64,000 nucleotides of DNA from Branchiostoma lanceolatum (lineage: Eukaryota; Chordata; Leptocardii; Amphioxiformes; Branchiostomatidae). Below the pieces are notes generated by a model. The model did not search any database. It worked only from the letters and a program-made list of their open reading frames with translations, and had not been told where the DNA came from. Below, in pieces: positions 50,501-62,500 of the stretch. The stretch spans positions 11,434,734 to 11,498,733 of the forward strand of contig NC_089738.1 of the NCBI RefSeq assembly GCF_035083965.1. The letters are read 5' to 3'. How positions within the stretch are numbered: the stretch's first letter is position 1; every line of letters starts with the position of its first letter. The position numbers and the translations under genes are program-made.

Positions 50501-53500
50501 ACTATAAATGTATAAAAGTATGATTCTGACATATCCATACCATTTCAACAAGAAAAGCTACGTAAAAGCTTTTCAAAACCAGCATCGGCAAAGAGAGGTA
50601 CATATTTGAAAGTCCTCTAGACGTTTCCATAGTCTACAACATGAGACAGTCTCTAATCATGTGCCTGTTATAATGAGATCAAGTTGTAATGGTTGCCTGG
50701 CTGTCAGTCATCCATACATCCGTAATCCACTTGTTACAACAGGTCCCTGACCTTTCAAACAGTGTCATATACTGGAGCCATGGTAATGAATTGTATGACT
50801 GCAGTAACAAATATCAGCCAAAAAGCTACCTGTTACCCATTTGTAGAATGGATTCACTTTGGAACATTTACATCAAGCCACTGATTGCTGTAATGGCTCA
50901 GCGAGGAAATGTTAGCAGTTGACTTTAATAGGTTTGAATTGGGTACCGGGAGTCGTTGCCAGTACCTGGCTGAGATGTCAGTACCAAGTCATCACGCTTG
51001 ATGTGCTCGGACCGGGATGCAATTCCACCAGAATTCAAATAACATCTACAATAACGCCCTGGGCAATATTGAAGAAAAAAGAATAATGAAAGGCCTACCA
51101 TGAATTAAAAATTCCGTCTTGGTCTCCAAACTACCATTGCTGAATCCCTAACTCGCTTACTAATGGATTTTTGTCAGACCCCGCTGTCAAAAGTGCTATT
51201 ACAGCATTCCCCTGCTACCTCCCATTTCACCACTCCCAAATCAGCAATCTCTCCCTTCAGCTGCCTGCAACTGTAAGCACTTCTGCGCCAACAACTTCTG
51301 CAAATCAATACCCACGGAGGTGCGAGACGGGAGAATTGTAAAAGGCAGCAGCATTTTCCGCACGCCGGTTACGATGCGGCGGCGGGGCGGGGAAGTTATC
51401 GCTCACCCCGGGAACCCTGTAACCATTGGTTACACTTGTTCCGAGGTAGTAACATAACTTTTAACTCGTTCATCCATCACGATCCGCCGCTGTTCCCACA
51501 CCCGTGACAGGGGGTCTTGTCCGTGCGATCAATATTTCCATTTCGCGATGGCCCGGACCGCACATTATAGAGAGCATCGCCATTAATAGTACACATGCTC
51601 CTGACTTATGATCCGGTGATCATCCCTCCGTGTAAGACGACGGCGTGGCACGACCTAATTTGGTTTTCTTCCCGTGCCCCACGGTAATGGAAGACAGTGT
51701 CCAGGGCCCTACTTACCTGGGACACATATTGCACGTATTGATTGAGGCCACTTTAATAGCGAGGCCGGCCACTGCTAATGTCGTTTCATTTCCAAGTGAT
51801 TTCTATTATACCGGAGATGATGCGGCCGTGCAAATTTGCGGCAGTCGGGGTAATGGCAGCGTTCAGGCAATCTTGTGCAGATTAGTTGGAACACCAACAA
51901 GTTGTTGTAAAGGATAGGTTTCTGGCTGGCTGGGGTGTTATTATGCCACAGGGTAACACATGACGAATGGGGAACCAGGGATGAATCCATACGTGTCATT
52001 TTCATCATCAATCCACGGCTGCGTCTGGAAATAAACCGTCTTTCGGCACCGGAGGCTCCGCAAGGAAATATTCTTTCATTTTCTTTCACCATACCCATCA
52101 CAACCTAAAGTAATCTAAATCATCTGCAACGGAATTGTGATGTTTTCCACTTAACCATGGAATCAGAAAACCCAAGAACACAAAAACAGTAGAACATTCT
52201 TTCATTTCTTTTTATCCAACTCATCATAATATGAAGTAATCTAAATCAATCTGCCATGCAATTGTGATGTTTTCCAATTAACCATGGAATCCGAAAACCC
52301 CAACAGACAAAAGAATAGTAGAACAAAGGGGCAGGGGGCATGTGTTTGATAACATCTCCTATTAGACACATCCCAGCTGCTATTTAATCTATTTTTCATT
52401 ACCATCAAACACCTGGATCCGGCACCCAGCTTTGTTTTCCTGACTAAACTCCCGCTCTGACCTCGCCCAAATTCTCCGGTATCCCATATAATCGCTATGG
52501 AAACAGCAAACGGGCCTTTTTTCTTCCCGCCATGTTGCTCCACGGAGGTCAAACAGGACGAAGTGTACAAACATTCCGATGTCTTGACAAGTTGGACAGT
52601 GACTACGAAGGTCAGCCAAAATGTGCTTAAATGATACAGCTGTTACAGTCAAGTGGAAGAGATGAACAAGGGTAGGAGCCATTCATTTAGATCTTATGGC
52701 AACTGGCAATAACTGGCAATAATTTAATGATCTAAAAGCCTCTGTGATGTTATTTCATGAAGGCTTTGAAACAGAATATCATAAAATTTCTATAATTTTG
52801 TGGGCAGGCTTTAGGAATAAATGACGTAATTTAGGAAAATGTCATTTTGAAATAATTTTTTATCAATGCCAAAAAGCACAATCCTCCAAGCAGTCTCTTT
52901 TCATTTTGTAGAATACAATTATGTAAATCAAAAATAAGGGGTAAAAAAGGCGGACAACTATCAAGTTTGGGGTCATTTCCAAGAATCAGTGATTTACCCT
53001 TACCTAATCTTCCATGAAAGACTTTTATTTATCCATCAATAGCCTCACATTTCCTCTGACCACATTGATTCCCTCCCTCGGTTTGTGTTGGCTATCTTTG
53101 GTCCTGATATTTTTATCAACCATTGTTGACATCACAAAGGGCTTCCGCCCCACCCGATGACAAGATTTGTCTGTGCCTTCTTCAGTACAAAGTATTTGAT
53201 AGAGCGCCAGTTCCAAACAACAGGAATCTATCACTTTCTGCCACCCATATAGAAACAATCAACAGTTTCACTTCAAAGGGTAGATGAAGCTTTTAGCCTT
53301 TAAGAACAACATTATGTGTTGGGAACTCGTTTTCACCTCTTTTCAAATGTTTGAAAGGCTGCCACGAACGTGGATTCATGGAGGACCGAAATACCATCAC
53401 CAGCGACAATTACCCATAATCCAATTTAGAGATGGCGCTATCGCTACAAACCAATGTCGTTAGAACCACACTGGAATGAAACCTGGTTACGTTAATTTCA

Positions 53501-56500
53501 GTCTAAGGCTCTTAGGACCAAATGAGCCCCTTGTCTTGCTTAAAGTTAACCATTTTAAAGGGAGAAAGGCCTCTACAACTTGATGTGGATTAACAGCATG
53601 GCCATACTAAAAGTGTTCCAGGTGTTCACAGATAGCCTTGGCGTAAAGTTTACTTCCTAACAAGTTAAAAGTAACTGTGTGGAACTCACACCAAGACTCA
53701 ACTCAGTCAAAGTAGCAAGAATTATGCAAAATCAGTCCAAAGTCATGTACAAAAGAACCTTTTGTGGCATCAAAAACAGGCTGCTTAGCGCAATGTCTCA
53801 CGGCGCCAGCAAACATGTTCTCCGACCAGTTCAAATGCACCTTTCTCTTGTCACTTGAACCAGCCAGCATCCAACAGACTTTGAAGTAACTCTCCAAAGA
53901 ACCGCCGGAGATCCCCAACCACTTGAGTCCCGGCTACTTAATTAGCCGGGTGCCTCTGTTTGTGACGTTTTTGCCTCGTTACCGTCTGCCATGGAATCTC
54001 GAGCGGGCATCTCATGCCTCCGGCCAGCTTCCACTGTCTGACATCCACTTGACCCTCCCTTATAAATCACCACTTCGGACACTGAAACTCTTCTTTATGA
54101 TGAAAGTCAACACAGCACTTGAGCGCAATCCGCTTGGAATACCCGGAACAGCTTTGAAACCTCCCCCCTTAGAAGATTGCAGCCCTCAGCAGTCTAGCAC
54201 TGGCTTGAAGCGGTGTTAAAACCACTTCTGGGGCCTGGAGTGATGCGCAAACAAATGTGGAACTGTAGCCATCGAGGAGGAGAGTCGGCCCACTCCGCAT
54301 TCCTGGGTTATTTAGTGGTTGACTTGAAATATTTGGGATTTGTTTAGGGAAGGGATTGGTGGGAGACAAGTGGTTTTGAAGAGCCCCACATGGTGGGAAC
54401 TTCCTACTGGTTCCCAGGGCCAACAGTCAATACTATCGATAACACTCACTCAGCCATTCTGGGTTTCATAATAAGGCCTACCAATAATACCAATCATTTC
54501 AAGTCTAAAAAGACACTACAACATCAGATTCTCTAGCTCTCAGGTCTCTCTTTAAGCCATGTATCTCCAGAAATGCATCTTTTACAAAGTAAATAAAGGT
54601 AACCATAAAATACTCTTAACTGTTCATCTGTTAGCAACTCTGATTTAAAGTATGGCTTCCAACGCGGTGAGCAAAGTTCAAGTGACCAGTGATACGTGTT
54701 GAACCGCACATCCTGCACGTTAGCCCCGACTCAAACTTTGTGTGAACTTTCTCCAAAACAACCTCGCCAGGCTGAAACTATTTACGCTTTGGCCTTGTTA
54801 AATTTGGAACACGTTCCAGTTAAGAAAATACAGGAGTGTCAAGATAGGGTCTTTGAAATCTGACCATCCGTCCCCTACTTCAACAGTGGACACACGTACA
54901 CCTCCTAGTAACCAAAACCAGAGAATATAAACAGGTTATATAGTAGAAAGCAAACATTTGCTAGAAAACGCAGAATATTTCTCCTTTACATCTCTCCAAA
55001 ACTTGTGTCCAAAATATTTCCCTTCTCTCAACAAGGGAGAGAAATATAGTTACGGAGATGATTTGAAGAGGAAAACTAACCTTGGAGGAGACAGTGATGC
55101 TGTTTTCTTGTAGGTTCATGATGGCGTCAGAGATTTTCACATCAATGGGGTCCACAACGGACTCGATGTTGAAAGGCCCCTCTAATCTGTCGGCCACCAT
55201 CAGCATAGCGTCTGTGGGAGGAAAAAAAATCAGCTTTAAGAAAAGATTCAACCTTATCATCAATATGTGGGATTTCTGACAAGGTAACCATTACAAACTG
55301 CAATATACAGCATTGTAAACGATGCACACAGTTTTGAAAACCAACATCTTTATGCACTAGAAGTGTTTGCTCATTTAATACATTTACTTTCACATAGAAA
55401 TTTTCATGATTCAGACAAGAAATGGAAGACTGTACTTTGGTATATTTGTTTTTTTTTAATTTGTGTTTGTTCCGCTTTAGGTTACATATTACTCTGAAAA
55501 CAAATATAAGAGTGTATCTTAAGTGGGTCTGTTTGTGTTTTTCTGAAGTTTGCAGCCTCCAAGCACTTAGCAAGTCATTACAACAATCAACATGTGGTGA
55601 GCCTACTTCAATGTTAATCTTTGAGTTGATCATAACTTTAAGGCCCGGGGTGGGGGGCAGTGTGTCTCCTCTAAAATATGAACCCTCTTAATGATGAACG
55701 GTCCACCCAAAAATAAACTAAAGCCTCGTGTTGGAAGCAAACCTGTGGCAAATAAAAAAGCAGCTGCACACACTTGCCTCTCTGCATTCCGCCCTTATCC
55801 CCAGAAGCCAGTTCAACTATAAACCTTGTTTTCTTTCAATCAGCCGAACTCCAGTTTTACAGGTCCAGGGTAACTCTACCTTTCTGTATGTTTGGTCTTC
55901 AGGTTGTAAATCTAAGGAGTCCTCAAATACTCTGAGTACCTCAAAGTGATGAGTTGGGTGAAATGAGTTGGCTGACTTGCCAAGTACGCCCCCACCTGAT
56001 AGCAAGGTCGTTTTTACAAGGGCGTTGAACTGTCTTGAAGTTCCAACTCATCGAAAAGTGAGCACACTTGACATTGAGCAGGACATCTGTATGTTAATCT
56101 TTTCCAACATACTTGGAGGACTTTAACGCCAAAAATAATTACTCAAGCAACTGGATAAGATTTGGAAACAGTCATTTCAAAATCTTATCCAGTTGCTTGA
56201 GTAATTATTTTTGGCATTATCTTATTACCTGGATGTCTAACCTTCATCAACTTATCTTGGAGCACTTTGTTTTAAACTTTTATCTAAAAACTCAGTCCAT
56301 TATCAACTCAACAGGGTTAGCAGAATTATTTTGTACTTTTCCTCTCCCAATTCCATTGACGAATTCCTAGCAGGAAACTGCTCATTACGACAAGAAAGAC
56401 AGAGATCTCCCCGAATGCCAAGGTCGAGGTTTGGAGCAACAAGTTCTCCACAATGGCTTTGACAGTGACCCCGGTTCAATCCCTTATCAATATCTTTCTC

Positions 56501-59500
56501 TTTGTCTCAGTTCTCCCATTCTTCAGGTGAGACCCTCTGACATCAAACCCCCTGGAGGACACGGTGAGATATTTTAAGGCTCAGTAAGACCAGGATGTGG
56601 GTATTCGAGAGATATGGCTGCCATGCTTGGTTAGCGAACTGAGGCACCCTTGGGCCACACAAACTAGATGTTTTATGGATGTGAACCTTCCATGAATAGT
56701 TTTTACAGGGTCCGTGCACATCGATTATCCAAAGTTTTCTGAACACCTCTTGTTCAATGCCAAGGACAGTCACTGAGCATACTTGTATCCAGAATACAAC
56801 TTAAAACAAATCAAGAAAGGAGACTGCAAAAATAATGTAGCCTGTAAAAACTGTTCCTTCCTTTGTTCCAAGATGGGTAAAAAAAGACTTTTTTTAGTCT
56901 TTTATTCAACTTTCATCATTTGTCCATACCGCCATTTTCAACAATAGTATCTTGCTTTAAAGTGTTTTTTTTCTAACCTGTCATATCAGATATAAGGCGT
57001 CCAGAAGACATCACCTATAAAATCAGGATTGACATCTGTGGGGGGGAGAGCTCCCTTACATAAGGCATGCTTTAGTGAGCACCTGATATGCCATCAAAGT
57101 CCGCTGTTTTACCCCACCACATGAGAAATATATTACTCTAGGTTCTAGAAGTCTTCAAAGCCCTGCCAGAGGCATGAAAGAGAGCTTCAAGGAGTTAAGA
57201 AGTTCCTCAGAGAGGAGGTAGACAAACGGCTGTACTCCATCAAATGATGTTGCCATGAGACCACCACTGTCTCAAGTTCATTTTCCGAGCTACTTCATAA
57301 ACTCAACTGTCACTTTGCACAAAATACTGCTTGCTCTAAATTGGGAAAGACATCAGGAATTTGGACCTCTTTCAAATCTTTGGACCAAAATATCTCTAAA
57401 TCTGTATACCTTGTGGCAGCTAAATATACAATGCAATAGAAGGAAGATAACTGTTTTGTGCAACATTGTAAAACTGTAACTATAAGAAGTTAAAATGTTG
57501 GACTCCTTGAAATGTACGAAACAACCTTCCAAGTACCGAGTGATCTATGACCTATATTCTACTGTAAATTTCCACATGATGAAAGATTTGGGGGTGCCAA
57601 TATTGAAAAATATTAATGCCCGCACTTGACACATCTAGATGTTGTCTGCCGAGCCAAGAAAATAACAAGTCTCTGGAGTTCTCCCTAAAATCCCTCAAAT
57701 TTATCTTTCTACGAGAGATTGTCATAAATACCAATAAATTTCTGAGATTATGACAAAAAATTGACTACTTCCTCCTTGTCTTCTTATTGAGGATAAACTA
57801 TAAATCTTCATACACTAAAAAGAGTACGCTTCCTTTTATACTGTAGTATGTTCAAATGCTATTCTACTAATGTTTGGAACAGTACCCGAATCTTAATTGT
57901 CTTCCCTAATCTAACGGAGATCAGTAGTGTCAGGTTGCATTTTATTGGTTCTTCAGTTAAATTGTTAGTTTAAATCTTTTCCTCACCTTTTGGTATATAG
58001 AGCGGTGCCCATCTCTATTTCTATAGTCCTTGGGCCACACAGTTGTGCGAGCAATACAGCAGGGGGTTAGTCCACTGGTAGTGGTGTGGGTCTGTTCCTT
58101 ACCAATGTAGTTATTTCAATCTACATCCAGGTCTGTTTGGAGGCATCTTTGTGTGACAGTTTCGAAATTTTTATTGTCTTTCATAATTCAAAGCGATCAT
58201 TGTAAAGAGTAAATTTTTATCTTTATGATAAATTTTTTAGATCTTTATTGTATTGTATTTCATAATCTTATTCTACAGCGATCATTTTGTTGGTGTCTTA
58301 CCGATATAGTTATTCCACTCGACGTCCAGGTCTGCCTGGTTGGCCAGACACCCCTTCATGACGTTGAGGCAGAAGTTGTTGCAGGGCATGATGTCGGGCA
58401 TGTTCTGGCAGTAGGGGCAGTACATCATCTTCATCAGCGCCCTCCCGCACTCCGTCGTGGGCAGCACCTGCGCAAACAACCCACGCAAACGTGTCAACGC
58501 AAAACTAATCAATACGCGATTCTGTATTAACTACGGGATTATGCAAGGCTAGCAACACAACTGTCTCAAAGGTATGGGTAACTACGAAAGGTGGGGATTC
58601 TCCCCTCCCCATCTTTACAACAGGTGTTGTACCTTACGTTCTGCATTTGAAATACTTTGCAACTGTCAAAACGCTGATAACATCAGAATATGAATATAAT
58701 TTCATAATAATCATCAATAATCTACCGCAGTAAAAGATATCTTATTTTCAAGCACACTGCCCTAGTTTCATAGACAAAGAAATTGGCCTTATTATTGTAA
58801 TAGATACCGTAGTGACGTTCTTAGTGTATCTAGGACCAGCATGCCAATGGAAGAATGCAGGGAGAATAACTGACCTGCATACCTAGCACTGGTGACAATA
58901 CAGCACACTAATACTGAGCAAATAAAGCTTTCCAAAGTGCAGGGTTCCTATTTTCAAACATACCACCGGGTGAATCATCTGAGTGAGCTGTGGTCTTACA
59001 TAGATGCCATAGCTAGCATGGTTCGCCAACAGGTTTAATCTGGTTGCACTTTGTTCTCTTCCAAAGAACGGATCGTGGCGTGAGTCGTACGAGGTACTAT
59101 TTCACCATCAGTACTTCTTGGAAATGGACGTTACGGGGGTCTTCTTGGTTAATATAAATTTGCTGTGGCTGCCATTTAAATGGGTGCCTACGAATGCCAA
59201 ACAATCAATCTGGTGACCGTGGTTTTTGTTCTCTGATGAAAGCTTTGAGTCATTGAGCTTGTGGCTGGGGTAATTTCCTTGGTACAAGTCGAACCCTATT
59301 CAGCTATATTCACCCTCTGCCATGCAAATTTCAAATCCAATTTCAACCAATCAGTCCGAAATTACCTCCCGAAATCCTTCACACATGGCTTGCCTACCCT
59401 GGAGTTTTAAAGGTCTGCTCATTTTTCGGATGCCTTATTGGGTCGGAGTGCGAACACTGTCCCAGGCCGGCTTCATGCAAGACCTAACTCCACTACTTCT

Positions 59501-62500
59501 ATCACTAATGCATTACTTCAACCTTTTGTTAAAGGGGTCAGCGCAATCGCCATCACGGAAAATTTGCCATCAAATTTCCTTCTACTTGATGTAAACCACT
59601 TTGGAGGGTTGTGTCTGTGTTCAATTGCCTTCCTCCCAACCCCTAGTGGGACCAGCAGACTGGATAAGGATTAATTTTGCATGAGGGGGAATTGCCCAGA
59701 CTTCTGACTAGCGAACACCGAGATTGAACGATGGTGAAAATCAGCCCAACCCATCAGACAGACACACCCTCTTTCTCATTAAACATCTGTTGTACATTCC
59801 ACTGCGCCCAAATTCCGTATCCAATCTCCGAGAACTCAGCATCCAATCTACCCGGTCGTGCCGAAGTAAAAACGTCTAATTTTCCGACCACAAGCTGTTA
59901 ACGTTTTCCACGGTCGCCGTAATTTGCGATTCTTACTTCACCAGGTTTAACAATGTAGCGTTTGCTGCACCAGTGCATTAATCATTCAGAGCTATAAATT
60001 CACATGCCATCAGGTCTATGGGGAAATCGGCCAATTTTATCACCTGTGCAAAATATTCATAACTATAACATCCCCAAATATTACCTTAATTCTAATGTCA
60101 GAACAACTCAAGCAAAACTAAAAGGTGCAATTTTTATAATTTCTCCAAATGTTTCAGCATGTGAATTTCTAATAAATCCACCATATAATTTCTTAGCATT
60201 ACTGCTTTAGTGTCTTCTTTTTATGACAATTTGATTTTTCAAATATTATGCTGAATATTACAGCCTCGCATGTAACAGTAGTTAACCAATCGTAAATGTC
60301 TAATTTCTAGCCGCAATGATTTTGACGGAATGGATTCTGCGGGGGGATATTGCGCGTAGGAACGGGATTAGGCCCTGTCAGTCTAGCGGAAAAGTTATGC
60401 ATGAATTTCTACCCGGAAAAGACACTTGAAGGTCAAAGCAAAGAAGTCAACAATTGTTTCTTTCAATTGCTTACATTTTTAAAAACATCAAAAAGTGCAG
60501 TGTTTGTTTGAATAGCATAACATTTAGTCACGACACTGAGTGATATAATAAAAAACAATGCTTGAACTGTGGACAATACTTTTAGTTCTAGCAGTGTCAA
60601 GTTTCATCACAACTTCTCTCTCCCACATTTTCATTCCACATACCTCAATTTAACCTTCTCCCTACTGCCTAATCCTAGAATCCATACAACTTTGGTACTA
60701 AAAGGTTATCACAGCAAGAAGAAGGTTAAAACTCATAGTAATTTCATAGACCTCCAAAGCCAACTTTTATTCTTTGTCTTGCCAACTTGCCAAGCTTGAA
60801 ATCATAGAATAACCCTAGCGTGAGAAGAAGTCTTCTAGACAGAAAACAGAAAACAAAGAACGCTGTGGTTACCTGCGACACCTTGGTGACCACGTCCCTT
60901 CCGACTTGCAATCCCTGCACAAACGTCCTGGCCGCGATAAACGCCCTCTTGACCTGTATGGACAGCTTCCGCGGCACGTCTCCGAACGGCTTGAGCTCTT
61001 CCATGTTTAGACTGACGCACTCCAAATACTGCTCGTCAAACGTGTACTGGGGATTGAGAAGTTGGAACATCTTTTGCAAGAGCTTGGCGAAGAAGTCGTC
61101 CAAGACCTCCAGGAGGTCTAGGTTCGCCCCGCTGTAGTACGCCTTCAGCTCGGCGAACAAGTCTGTAAATACTTCGGAGTTCTGCTCGTAGAGCACTCCG
61201 TACGTGCGTACAAACATTTGGTGTAAGCTTGCTTCTGCATTGTCCAGCAATTCCTGGAAAAATGCTGGAAAACAAGAGGAAAACTTTGTGTAAGTTTTGG
61301 GGTCATACTTAACACCATTCCAACATACCAGGAAGTGCAATGCATTATCAAGATAAAGGTATCTAAGGTCTTTGCTCATATATGGAAAATTTCCCTTTCC
61401 TATAAAAGATTATCTACATATCACAGGTATATCTATAGTCTATAGTTCATAAACCAGGAGCAATCTGTGGGCAAATCTAAAATTTCAGAAAAAAATTTAG
61501 CAATACCTGTGGGCCTTTACTTGAAACCAATCATCTTGAAAATATCAAATATAAATGTACCGTATCTTACATTTGATGAATAGCACAAACGTGGTTGTAT
61601 TCAATAAAAGGCAGCGTTATCTCTCTGTGGTGCATTGGACACGATGCAGTCATACTTTTCAATTTTCGCTAAAGGTTACATTAAGGATAGAACAGCCCTC
61701 CAGGCACTTGTTTCAAGTATTGAATTGTCAGCAAGTGCGGAGACAAATGTGCCCTAGCGTCCCCTAATATAAATCAAAGGGAGTTACAAGACAGCTTTTT
61801 ATTACCGCCTCTCCCAAAGGGAGAGAGATTGGATGTCCCTCTACCAAAATGTCATCTGTGTTTATGGGATTTCTGTAATGTTTCGGGTACGTCGGTGAAA
61901 TGTGGAGCAGCGGGTGGTTATTGCGTACGTGAAGCCCGTGCAGCGAGGGTAAAACGTCGCGCGTATCTGTTCTCCACAGGTGAGAGATGCTAATCTCCCC
62001 GAAGCTACCTCATGCGGGAAGTGTAAAGGCAGAGCCAAACATGGAAATCCGCACGGCGCGCCCACCCACTGAGCATACAATACACAGAAGTCATTCCTCT
62101 CTACACTTCATTCATTATTCAACTACACGCCAAGGTAGCGTAGAAGAAATTACACCCATCCGAAATGAAGAACAGGCTCGTTAAGTGTTGTGTAGACATC
62201 CTTGACCGAGATTTCACAGATAGTTTCTTGGTGTGTATTTTGAATTCGTCACATGCTCAGGCAAATTTTTCAGCTTGGAAATATCAACAGATCTTAACTG
62301 ACTTGCTGTGGACAAAATAAAGGGGAATTCCGACATGGAATACAACGAATTTGCAAATAGAGTTCCTTGTTTTAATGTTATTTTCCAATCCAATTTTGTT
62401 GGTATCAGAAAACAATACAATTTGGAGCCTCGGATTCTAGACTCATCTACATTGTACTATGGTGAGCAATAAAGTAATAAATCATTCATAACATTACATC

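Larger units (their letters stand above)
46133..55080. other. 9-kb glypican intron
   Basis: No exon or RNA gene is supported. It contains three local tandem duplications (46235-46365, 50282-50586, 52070-52325). The remainder is unique-looking non-coding sequence. Short open frames do not show splice sites or family similarity. Confidence 0.5.
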
